From Chara braunii (taxonomy: Eukaryota > Streptophyta > Charophyceae > Charales > Characeae): a stretch of 37,361 nt of DNA. The position numbers and the translations under genes were made by a program. Of this stretch, positions 1-8,547 are shown in pieces. The notes under the pieces were generated by a model. That model was not told the DNA's origin and ran no database searches. It saw only the letters and a list, made by a program, of their open reading frames with translations. The stretch covers positions 6,927,990 through 6,965,350 of the forward strand of contig BFEA01000011.1 of assembly GCA_003427395.1 (NCBI GenBank), read 5' to 3'. Each line of letters opens with the position of its first letter. The stretch's first letter is position 1.

Positions 1-789
1 GTACTAACCTGTGAAGTTGGCGCCTTGATGCAGGTACCTCGAAGATGGAGCTGGAGATATGGCGCCACAGGTAAGTCTCGCTGGCCTCCGCCAGCCATCT
101 CTCTCCCACACTACTACTACCAACTACTAGCGCCCAGTGCTGAAGACTACTGCTATGGCTACTACCACCCAGCGCTGAAGACTATTGCTAGCGCTAAGCT
201 ACTCCTGGCAGTGCTCCTCCTGAGTGCTGCGGCCAAATCCTGAAGACTACTCCTGCCTACTGGCCAACTACCTACCCGTGAAGTGCATAAGACTCCCTAT
301 GTACTACAAGGCCTGCCTCCTGACTGCAGGCCGAGGCAGTCCAGGAGGCTGCTCTTGCCAATGCCGCAGGGAGTCAGGGGCTGCCGCTGCAGCTCCTGCT
401 TGAGGCTGTCGTGGGAACAGGCTAAGGATAGCCTGTTCCCGAAACCCTGGTTTTGTGCCTGAGTGTTAGGGTAGGTCGATCTTATGAGGGCCCGAAAGTG
501 GCCCTACGTTTCAGGCTGAAAAGCCTCAGGGCTGAAAAGCCCTGTTTTAGGCTGAAACGACATAGGGCCTGCAGGCCCTCGTTTTTCAGTCTTTCAGGCT
601 GNTTCAGGCTGAAAAGCCTCAGGGCTGAAAAGCCCTGTTTTAGGCTGAAACGACATAGGGCCTGCAGGCCCTCGTTTTTCAGTCTTTCAGGCTGAAACAA
701 CAGGGGCCTGTAAGCCCTTATTTCTAGGCTTTAAGGCTGAGAATGCGGGACGGGCCCTGCAGGCCCGTGTGGCTACGCAGTATGCCACC
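1..789 (-). repeat. 3' LTR of element A, truncated by window start
   Basis: Position 1 aligns with 7819 of the right LTR and the copies run together to ATGCCAC at 781-788. The first roughly 500 bases of this LTR lie outside the window. Compared with the right copy it carries an extra exact 92-base duplication around a single N (510-694) and one copy fewer of a 35-base internal repeat. On the coding strand the LTR should begin TGTGGCATAC; here the first T reads as G, next to the G-rich polypurine tract. Confidence 0.9.
510..694. repeat. Exact 92-base direct duplication flanking one N (probable contig-join artefact)
   Basis: Bases 510-601 and 603-694 read identically, separated only by the N at 602. 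The sister LTR (8341-8470) and the solo LTR have one copy. This is what an unmerged overlap between two contig ends looks like, so it is probably not a biological tandem repeat. Confidence 0.85.
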
Positions 790-804
790 CCCCCCTCCTC
801 CTTG
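790..804 (-). other. Polypurine tract (plus-strand primer) of element A
   Basis: On the minus strand this reads as AAGGAGGAGG followed by a run of G, directly before the 3' LTR start and just after the integrase stop at 816. In LTR retroelements such a purine run resists RNase H and primes plus-strand DNA. The placement is exactly that expected; function is inferred. Confidence 0.8.
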
Positions 805-815
805 AAAGACCGAGC

Positions 816-1793
816 TTACCTGCGAGGGCGAAGCTGTCTGTCTGAGGGAGGGACCACAGTCCCGGTGGGAGGGGCAGGTCGTGAAGTTCTCTGAGCTATC
901 CTTTGTCGCTCATAGTGAGCGTAGATCAGCGGTGCGGATGCTTTCAAATCTGTTCCTGAAATCCACCGAGTGCCGTCGGGATCGCATGCTCTGAATGTAA
1001 CCTTGTACTGGCAAGGCTTGCTGCCATACTTGCGATCCGTGATGACGCGGTTAACCTCCTGATGACCATCCATAGATGGAGGGTCCTGCGATCGTCGACC
1101 CGGAAAGTCGTCGCTCTTAGCTGGTGTATATGTTGCCAGCTTCGAGGCGTGAAAGATTGGATGGACCGTCAGATGTGTCGGGATGTTGATCACAAATGAA
1201 GGGCCATCGGGCTCATCACCCGCGGCTGATATTACGGGCCATGGTCCAAACCACTTGGGAAGCAGTTTGCATGAAACATCCTGTTCTAGTGCAAACTCTT
1301 CCGCGGAGACCCAAACCAGATCATTGGCGCGGATGGGACATGGCACGCGACGCCTGTTGGCTTGCTGCTGCACGCGGACTTGAGCCTTTTGCATGTTCGC
1401 GCGGGCTTGGGCCAGCCATTCCCTGTACTTCCGGACGGAAGCGGGAGAGCAAGCGGCGTCAATGTCGGCTGGTCGTGGGAGGAGAAGGTCGGCGAAGATA
1501 TGGCCTTTCCGTCCACCGTGGTGCAACTCGAATGGAGTCACGCCGATCGCCGGGTGCACCGAAGTGTTGTAGGCGAACTCGATGTCGGGGAGGCGGTCAA
1601 CCCAATCTTTCTGGTCCGGACGGATGAGCGTACGAAGCATCATTTGAGCGGTTTGATGTGCCCGCTCCGTCTGCCCGTCCGTCTGTGGATGTCGAGCCGA
1701 ACTTGGTTTCATCTTCGTGCCGGACTCCTGCATGAGAGAAGTCCAAAATGCCGACAGCCTATGTCTTCCAGTACACCGTGGCCACAAATCCAA
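816..1793 (-). pseudogene. Integrase C-terminal half with chromodomain-like tail (element A pol)
   Basis: Open frame of about 325 codons. It contains the end of the DDE core (SSARHPQTDGQTER, holding the catalytic Glu), the GPY/F-type region (KWFGPWPVI) followed by HPIFHASKL, and a chromodomain-like segment near residues 245-295 (VNRVITDR, then RWISGTDL). Integrases of this family insert the cDNA, and the chromodomain of chromoviruses is thought to steer insertion to modified chromatin. It is in a different frame from the N-terminal half (1709-2299). The join near 1758-1766 has lost the part that normally holds the SDRG motif with the second catalytic Asp, so the enzyme should be dead. The start of the frame is arbitrary because this is a continuation and not a separate gene. 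Confidence 0.9.
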
Positions 1794-2299
1794 CCAGTGT
1801 GCAAGAGGCGTGCCAGCTCAGGAGCCGTGGAGTAGTACTTGCATGGGAGAAAACGCGCATACTTACTCAAACGGTCCACAACCGTGAGGATGCCGTCGTG
1901 CCCGAGGCGATCGCAGGGAAATGGTCCGGTGACATCCATGGCAATGGAGAGGCCGGGTTCCCGTGGGATAGGCATCGGGCGCAACTCGCCGTAGGGGTTG
2001 CGATTGCGGGGCTTGCTTCGTCGGCAAACTTTGCAACAGTCGCAATACCGACTGACATCGGTAATGAGATCGGGCCATCGGAATCGTTGTCGAAGCCGTG
2101 CAATGGTGCGGTTGACTCCGAAATGGCCGGCGAGTCGCGAGTCATGATACTCACCGAGAAGGCGAGTTCGAAGACGACGGTCTCGTGGGACACACAATAA
2201 GTCCTTGCCTCTCGAGTGGAGGAGCAAGTACCCGTCGGCAATGCGATAGTGGCTGGCCGGCGGGTGATCCGAAGATAGTTGCGCATGCAACGTGGCGAA
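1709..2299 (-). pseudogene. Integrase N-terminal zinc-binding domain and first half of DDE core (element A pol)
   Basis: Contains the HHCC zinc module (EYHDSRLAGHFGVNRT, then CDCCKVCRRSK) and the start of the catalytic core with its first Asp (SIAMDVTGPFP, then ILTVVDRLSKYARFLPC). It is in the same reading frame as the upstream RNase H and RT segments. It follows a TAA at 2300-2302 and runs out of frame after the ICGHGVLEDI segment, where the partner frame 816-1793 takes over. The zinc module normally helps multimerise integrase and bind LTR ends. In an intact copy the two frames would be one protein. Confidence 0.9.
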
Positions 2300-2920
2300 T
2301 TAGGGATCCGACTCATATCCCCGGATGAAGTGTCGCTGAAGTTCCTCGTTGAATGCGAAGGCATGATGTGTCATAGCGCAAAGATCAGGTCTTCGCGAGA
2401 GTGCATCTACTGTGCGATTGGAGAGGCCGGGAAGATGTTTCAGTGTGAAGTCAAATTGGTCGATGAAGTACATCCATCGTCCGATCGTGCTGCTCACCGT
2501 ATCCTGCGTCTTGTAGTAAGTCAGTGGGTTGTTGTCCNTAACCCATGTGAACCTACGATGCCCAAGGAGGAAGTGCCGCCATCACTTGAGAGCCATTACG
2601 AACGCGAGCAGCTCCTTCCTTGCATCATCAAGCGACTTGATGGGAGACTCCACAAGGTGCCAGTCGTCGCCGTCGTGTTGTTCCAAGACTGCCCCAATAC
2701 CATAGTCGGAAGCGTCAGTTGTCACTCTCGTAGGTAGGGTGGGGTCATAGATGCTAAGGACGGGTGCCATGAGCATTGTCGTCGTAAGTGCTTGGAATGA
2801 CCGGCGTGCGTCGTCATCGAATACGAATGGCACCTTTGGCGATTGTAATCTCATCATAGGTGCAACAATCCTTGAGTATCCGGTGATGAATTGCTGATAG
2901 TAGCCCGCCACCCCCATGAA
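2300..2920 (-). pseudogene. RT connection and RNase H region (element A pol)
   Basis: Same frame as the protease-RT segment. It starts with the motif MGVAGYYQQFI typical of the Ty3 RT thumb/connection, then TTDASDYGIGAVLEQ, which holds the first catalytic Asp of RNase H. Further on come DNNPLTYY and, near the end, HLPGLSNRTVDALSRRP, the usual RNase H C-terminus. Breaks: TGA at 2921-2923 between RT and this segment, TGA at 2582-2584, and TAA at 2300-2302. An N at 2538 falls in the second base of the codon before DNNPL, where Thr is usual. RNase H removes the RNA template during cDNA synthesis. Confidence 0.9.
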
Positions 2921-4729
2921 TCAAAGAACGTCCGTGGTGTTGGTGGGCTCGGGCCATACGCGGAGGCCTTGCGGCGTCACATAATGTCCCAAGTACTCCA
3001 TCTCCGGCCGCGCGAATTCGCATTTGCCGCGGTTGGCTTTGTATTTGGCTTGTCGCAGCCGCTCCAAAACGGTGCGCAGGTGTTCCACATGCTCGTCCAA
3101 ACTCCGACTGTACACCAGGATGTCGTCGAGGTAGATAAGTACGAATCGATCCAGCATGTGTCGGAACTCNGTNGTCATAGCCGCTTGGAAAGTGGTCGGG
3201 GCATTCGTAAGGCCAAACGGCATAACCAGCCATTCGAAATGCCCATATCGCATCTTAAACGTGGTCTTGTAGCGGTCCTCCTTCCGAATCTCGAGTTGGT
3301 GATATCCCGACTTAAGGTCCAACTTGGAGAAGAACTTGGCGCCGCCCAGCCGTTCGAGAAGGTCGTCGATGCGTGGAAGAGGGCCGACGTTTCTGATCGT
3401 TTGCGTGTTTAGCTTGCGATAATAGATGCACAACCACAAATCCTTGTTCTTCTTCCGGACGAAGAGAACAGGAGCACCGTATGGCGATGAGCTAGGCCGA
3501 ATCCAGCCTTTCTCCAGAAGGTCGTCGAGTTGTGCCCGTAGCACACTTAACTCCTCCTCGCTCGTTCGATAGATGCAACCGCACGGAGGTACGGCCCCGT
3601 CCTCGAGGATGATCTCGTGGCAGATGGGCCGATCCGGTACTACTCCGTGCGGGCCTTCGAACACGTCGTCGTAGGCGTCGAGAAGCTCAGTGATGCGTGG
3701 GTCCGAAGATGAATCCATCGATGAAGCGTCATGGGGCGGGAGGGCATGGAGAAAACACACCCCCATCTCCTCGATGTTGTCTCTAATGATGGAAGCTCGC
3801 ATGCTTGTGGCGGACACCACGTGGCAGTTGATCGAAGGGTGAGGAGGACCTACCGTGCATGGGACTAGTACTCCGTTCCGATCACGAACGTGAACGGTGC
3901 GGCGGTAGAAGTTCACCGGGTGATCCTCGCTTCGCAGCCATGACAGGCCCAAGATCATGTCGAATTTGGTGTCCAAAATATCGAAGGACACCGCCTCGCT
4001 TGCATGCGGGGCAAAGTACACGAGGACGTCGTCAATGCACCGATCTATTAACTTGTGCGTGTGACCGTCCGCCAACGTGACTTGCGTCGGCTGGGACTTC
4101 CTCTGGACGCGTGGGCCAAGGCCGGCGCGCACCATAAAGTCCTGGCTCATGTAATTGCAAGATGCTCCGCAATCGATCAAAGCGCTGCAGGTCGCCTCTC
4201 CGATCTGAATGCGTACATATAACAATGGTGCGTCGATGTCGTCGTACCGTTGTGTCTTGAACTCGCGGTCGATCTTCGCAATGTAGGCTTGAAGGTCGAC
4301 AACCTCTACTCCGACGTCCATCAACGGAGTTGGTACTGCAGTGTGCAAGTAATCCCGCAATTGTGCCATGAGCACGTTGCAATGCGGTTTCGGCAATCGA
4401 CCAGACCAGGGAAGGGGCATCCATTGGAAGTCCGCAAATGTCAACGGGTCGAGCTCTTCAAGTCTTGACCATGACGTTGAATCCCCGACGGTAGATGGTG
4501 GCGAAGCTGCCGAGTCGGTTGCCGATGGTGATGAAACCGTGCATGCGGTAGATTGTTGCACGTGGAGCGGTTGGTCCAACAGTGGGACCAAGTGGACAAC
4601 ATAATCCTCGTAAGTGAACCGAGGACTTACGACATTCGCATCCTCCCCAGGTGTGTAGGAGGCCGCTAGCAAGGCGGCCGAATCTGGCGGAGTGGGAGGT
4701 GGAGTGGCCTCACCTCCCGCGAAACTCAG
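2921..4729 (-). pseudogene. Protease and reverse transcriptase (element A pol)
   Basis: About 600 codons, open from the -1 frame overlap with gag (CTG at 4729-4727) to a TGA at 2921-2923. An N-terminal Pro/Ser-rich linker is followed by a retropepsin-like protease ([15 protein letters not shown]; the usual D-S/T-G triad reads D-C-G, then ILGLSWL). RT follows: [41 protein letters not shown] and the catalytic YLDDILVYSRS. The usual MCIDYR motif reads LCIYYR, so a conserved Asp is Tyr here. Two N's at 3170 and 3173 fall in third codon positions of adjacent Thr codons. The normal product is the pol polyprotein made by frameshifting from gag. The element also has downstream stops, so I treat this as a defective copy with a well-preserved RT. 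Confidence 0.92.
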
Positions 4730-4735
4730 TTTCCC
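4694..4735 (-). promoter_or_regulatory. Predicted -1 programmed frameshift signal between gag and pol
   Basis: Coding strand: the slippery heptamer G GGA AAC lies at 4735-4729 in phase with gag, directly followed by the gag stop TGA (4728-4726). Slipping back one base enters the pol frame, which is open from 4729 onward. Ten bases downstream is a perfect 8-bp stem, GGGAGGTG (4718-4711) with CACCTCCC (4701-4694), with a 9-base loop. The loop contains GGCC (4709-4706), which could pair with GGCC at 4679-4676 to form a pseudoknot. Heptamer, stop and structure together match retroviral gag-pro/pol signals. The spacer is slightly longer than the usual 5-9 bases. Function is inferred. Confidence 0.75.
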
Positions 4736-6315
4736 GAGTTGATACGAGGCCGAACATCCTCCTTGCCCCGATCCTGGCAGAGGGAGGTCTTGTGCTTGGT
4801 GCTATTGCACCAATAGCAGCAGCCGTAACGACCACGGTACTTGTACTCAGCCTCGGTCAAGTGAAACTTGACCCATGGTACTAGCTGTCCGTTTCCGGCC
4901 GATGATGCGGTTTTCGCCTTCCCGTTTCCTCGGGACTGGTTGTTGCTTCGCGGCTGGACAGCAGCCACCTGATCTCCCTCACGTAACGCTTGGGTGGTTG
5001 TCGGGTCTTCCACAATGTTGTCCGATTGGACTGCAGCGAACTGTTGCGGTCGCAGACCAGTTTTCACCTTCTCCACATAGGTTGGCTGCCACGTTGACTT
5101 CTCTTGTGCAGCCGCCCTGTTTGTCTTGATGATCTCCCTCGCCTTGTCAATGATTTCAGCGAAGGTTGCATATTGCTCGCGATCACCAAGTGCAAGGCTC
5201 AATGCAGCACCTGACCTGTTGTAGAACTCGCGGCGCAGATGCGAAAATGGTAAGTCAAGATCGGGCGTTGCCGCGATCTTCTGCCATTCCGTGAGCCAGT
5301 CACGTGTTGCTGTGTTGCCTTGCGTCATGCCGAAGAGACGGTTGATGGCGAGTGCATCGTCCACGATGAACCACTTCTTTCATAACCGTGTTAGCTCTTC
5401 CCATGAAATCTTATCCTTAAGATCTGCGACATCGACGCCGTGGACGGTTGCCAGGTGGCTTAACCAGATCTGGCATCCGCCCTTTGAGTTGAGAAACAGG
5501 GCGCTGATGTACGCGTGCTTGGCGACGAATAGAATCCGAAGTTGCGTCGTAAAGCCTTCCCACCAGAGGACCGGGTCTTGATGCGTGTAGTCATCGAACT
5601 TCTCAATTTGGAATGTCGGCATCCTATAATGCGTTGTGCTATTGCCATCCTTGTTAGGCAGCTGCAGTTGTTGAACCTCGGTCTTCAAGGTATCCAGCTA
5701 TTTGCTGATGGTGGTTGGCGCAGCGAAGGTGCTGATGTCGCCGAGCATTGCGACAACGTGGTCGACTCGTTGCTCCAGTTGGCGGGCAAAGGGTGCACTG
5801 TTGGACTCACCAGCCTCCGGTCTTGGTGCAACTTGCTCCAAGTGCTCCATACGGGAATCAAGTGCTCGTGCTGCATCCTCTTGCTGAGCCTTGTGGTTCC
5901 GCATAGCCCGCTGCATATTCGCCAGCTCGGACTTCAGGTGGTTACAAGTGTAGACCAACCGAGTCACGAGTTTGGCCATGAATTCCCTGTGCTGTTCCTC
6001 TGGTGTCGCGTCATCGTGCTCCTCGGATGGTTCAAAGTGCCAATACTTGAGCCTTTCAACGTTGGTGGCTTCATGCCGCTGTAGCAGTTCCTGGGCTTCC
6101 TTGCGGCGTGCCTGGGTGTCTGCTTCAGCCTCGGCCTGAATCCGCTGCTTCTCAGTTGTTGCCGCTGCTTCAGCTTGTAGGCGGACAGCCTCGGCTGCCA
6201 GCTGGCGCTGTTCCTCAGCCTCGATCAGTGCGAGTTGAGTCTGGAACCGCTGTTTGTAGTCGGCAAGAGACTCGTTGGCCAGTTGGCCTGGCATGCCCAG
6301 AGCTGCGCCCGTCAT
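4726..6315 (-). pseudogene. Gag polyprotein with N-terminal coiled coil and CCHC zinc knuckle (element A)
   Basis: One frame of about 530 codons interrupted by TAG at 5698-5700 and TGA at 5380-5382. Likely start is the ATG at 6315 (MTGAALGMPGQ), because the frame upstream runs into the minisatellite. Residues 1-120 are Gln/Ala/Glu-rich coiled coil (QLALIEAEEQRQLAAEA). A second predicted helical stretch precedes the first stop. Next comes a gag capsid-like region (FQIEKFDDYTHQDPVLWWEGF, then FIVDDALAINRLFGMTQGN), and at the C-terminus one zinc knuckle [14 protein letters not shown], an exact C-x2-C-x4-H-x4-C. Gag packages element RNA into particles. Both stops could come from CAG or CGA codons by C-to-T change. 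The final codons overlap the frameshift signal. Confidence 0.88.
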
Positions 6316-6325
6316 GGTGGCGGGG

Positions 6326-6545
6326 CACTGCTGACATGGCACTGCTGACGTGGCACTGTTGCTGACGTGGCACTGCTAACATGGCACTGTTGTTGACATG
6401 GCACTGCTGACGTGGCATTGCTGATGTGGCACTGTTGCTAACGTGGCACTGCTAACGTGGCACTGTTGCTAACGTGGCACTGCTGACGTGGCACTGCTGA
6501 TGTGGCATTGCTGACGTGGCACTGTTCCTGACATGGCACTGTACC
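6326..6545. repeat. Minisatellite of GTGGCACTGCTGAC-like units
   Basis: About fifteen imperfect copies of a 12-17 base unit (TGGCACTG followed by CTGAC, TTGCTGAC or CTAAC) lie just upstream of the gag start on the coding strand. Units alternate between a short and a long form. It is inside the element leader, so it either expanded after insertion or is part of the family. Confidence 0.85.
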
Positions 6546-7306
6546 AACCCGGAAATGCATGCAAAGGGGTGGGTGGGAGGGAAAACGTAGGTAGGGAACC
6601 AACCCAACAATACTAATAAAAAATAAAAGAGGACTACTTCCTTTTTTTTTTTTGTATGTATATCGATCTGTTATGGGTGAGACATGTCAGAAGAGTACTA
6701 TGAACGAGATCTAGGCTAGGTTCCGCAAAGTTTCGGCTTTCACAAAATGCGATTTTGAAAAGAAAAAAAAAATTGCGAGATAAAATAGAGATGCGATTTT
6801 TAGAAAAGACCTAAATCCAGTTTCTGAGGATATGGCAACCTCCGAATATGCCTAACGAAATGTTGGTAGGCTTCGCAAGATTTCGGTTTTCAAAAAAATT
6901 TGCGAGATAGAATGGAGATTCGATTTTCAGAAGGAATAAATCCGGTTTCCGAGAATACGACCACTTCTATCGTTATCCTAATATGCCTAGAAAGTGAAAT
7001 GTTAACATCAAAAATTTTCGACTATGTATGCGAAATATCAGAGAAACGAAATGCTACTATCAGGAATTTTCAGATAAAACGAAATGCGATTATCAGAAAT
7101 TTTCAGATATTTGTTGCGTGAAAAGGAAATACTAATATCAGAAATTTTCAGGTAAAACGAAATGCGATTATCAGAAATTTCCAGATAGTTGTTGTGAGAA
7201 AAAAAAAATTCAGAGATTTGACGAAGTCCTACTTGATTTACTAACGAGTGATCAATAGATCAAGCAAGCTGGCTACTTGATTGAGCGGGTCCTCTGAATG
7301 AGTTCC
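6546..7306 (-). other. Untranslated leader of element A
   Basis: AT-rich region between primer site and gag with no credible open frame. It contains a T run at 6642-6653 and, at 7010-7195, several loosely repeated copies of a segment built on GAAATGCGATTATCAGAAAT and TTTTCAGATA. Packaging or dimerisation signals would be expected in this interval in LTR elements, but none can be named from sequence alone. Confidence 0.6.
7010..7195. repeat. Degenerate tandem repeat in element A leader
   Basis: Four or so copies of a 35-50 base AT-rich unit containing ATCAGAAATTTTCAGA and AAAACGAAATGC. Copies diverge from one another and are spaced irregularly. Confidence 0.6.
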
Positions 7307-7318
7307 GCTCCGATACCA
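7307..7318 (-). other. Primer-binding site (tRNA-iMet type) of element A
   Basis: Coding strand reads TGGTATCGGAGC three bases inside the 5' LTR end. The usual plant tRNA-iMet site is TGGTATCAGAGC, so there is one difference (A to G at base 8). The second LTR family in the window has the same variant at 20874-20885. The site anneals the tRNA that primes minus-strand DNA. Confidence 0.82.
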
Positions 7319-7321
7319 AAC

Positions 7322-8547
7322 TGTTGCATATTGTAACGGTGCAGACCAGAACAAGAACCGACCTCTCGATACAATGTACAAGATAGCGTAGCGGAAAACT
7401 TAGATACCAATGATCCGAACAATCAATATTGCAATGCAGTTCCGAACATACATCATCATCATCATCATTCCATGGTGTGAAGGGGTCTGGCGCTCACACA
7501 GGAAGAATGCGCCAGCCCCAACCATACACAGACGAAGAAGAGGGGGATTAGACGAAGAAGAGGGGAAGATGGGAATGTCGTCAACACCAAGTCTTCGGCA
7601 CAGGCCCAAATAGTCCCTCGTCAAAATGTTTGAATCCCAATGTCGAGTCTGGATCCAATGTCGTCAAGTCCCAATGTCGTCAAGTCTCAAGTCACAACTC
7701 TCTCTCTCTGTAGTAGTCCGCTGGTACGGAGGAGGCAGGTGGTGAGAGGGGAAGAAGAGATGGTGGACTTATAAGAGGAAGAAGAAGAACTCTCTCCCTC
7801 TCTCTCTCTCTCAGTCCGGTACTAACCTGTGAAGTTGACGCCTTGATGCAGGTACCTCGAAGATGGAGCTGGAGCTATGGCGCCACAGGTAAGTCTCGCT
7901 GGCCTCCGCCAGCCATCTCTCTCCCACACTACTACTACCACCTACTAGCGCCCAGCGCTGAAGACTACTGCTATGGCTACTAGCGCCCAGCGCTGAAGAC
8001 TACTGCTATGGCTACTAGCGCCCAGCGCTGAAGACTACTGCTAGCGCTAAGCTACTCCTGGCAGTGCTCCTCCTGAGTGCTGCGGCCGAATCCTGAAGGC
8101 TACTCCTGCCTACTGTCCAACTACCTACCCTTGAAGTGCATGGGACTCCCTATGTACTACACGGCCTGCCTCCTGACTGCAGGGCGAGGCAGTCCAGGAG
8201 GCTGCTCTTGCCAATGCCGCAGGGAGTCAGGGGCTGCCACTGCAGCTCCTGCTTGAGGCTGTCGTGGGAACAGGAACAGGCTATCTTTAGCCTGTTCCCG
8301 AAACCCTGGTTTTGTGCCTGAGTGTTAGGGTAGGTCGATCTTATGAGGGCCCGAAAGTGGCCCTCCGTTTCAGGCTGAAAAGCCTCAGGGCTGAAAAGCC
8401 CTGTTTTAGGCTGAAACGACATAGGGCCTGCAGGCCCTCGTTTTTCAGTCTTTCAGGCTGAAATGACAGGGGCCTGTAAGCCCTTAAGCCTAGGCTGAGA
8501 ATGCTGGACGGGCCCTGCAGGCCCGTGTGGCTACGCAGTATGCCACA
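7322..8547 (-). repeat. 5' LTR of element A (complete, 1226 bases)
   Basis: On the plus strand it runs from TGTTGCATAT to TATGCCACA, so on the coding strand it begins TGTGGCATAC and ends ATGCAACA, the standard TG...CA ends. It matches the left LTR (1-789) and the solo LTR at 29836-30999 along its length. Internal landmarks: CAT triplets at 7451-7469, CT repeats at 7790-7812, a 35-base unit in about 2.7 copies (7946-8040), and a palindrome-rich end at 8341-8547. The antisense strand carries a perfect splice-donor consensus CAG/GTAAGT (intron base 1 at 7889). No TATA box was assigned with confidence. Confidence 0.93.
7946..8040. repeat. 35-base tandem repeat inside the LTR
   Basis: Unit starts TAGCGCCCAGCGCTGAAGAC; copies at 7946-7980 and 7981-8015 plus a partial copy. 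The left LTR has about one copy fewer (127-195), so copy number changed between sister LTRs after or during insertion. Confidence 0.8.

Larger units (their letters stand above)
1..8547 (-). mobile_element. Ty3/gypsy LTR retrotransposon, chromovirus-like (element A)
   Basis: Nearly whole LTR retrotransposon read on the minus strand. Order in the coding direction: complete 5' LTR (7322-8547), primer-binding site, leader of about 1 kb, gag, protease, reverse transcriptase, RNase H, integrase with a chromodomain-like tail, polypurine tract, then a 3' LTR whose far end lies outside the window. Integrase after RNase H is the Ty3/gypsy order (established knowledge), and a chromodomain-like tail is typical of chromoviruses. 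The two LTRs are near-identical where they can be compared by eye (about 3 differences in the first 130 aligned bases), so the insertion looks fairly recent. It is nevertheless non-autonomous: gag has two in-frame stops, pol has three, and integrase has a frameshift. The outer left flank is missing, so the target-site duplication cannot be tested. Confidence 0.93.

Noticed and set aside
1196-2200. Plus-strand frames opposite the integrase (1196-1627, 1362-1835, 1748-2200)
   Set aside because: Shadows of the minus-strand integrase; they have no motifs of their own.
5698-5700. Programmed read-through of the TAG within gag
   Set aside because: It is inside gag rather than at a gag-pol border, and Gln (CAG) fits the surrounding coiled coil, so a point nonsense change is simpler.
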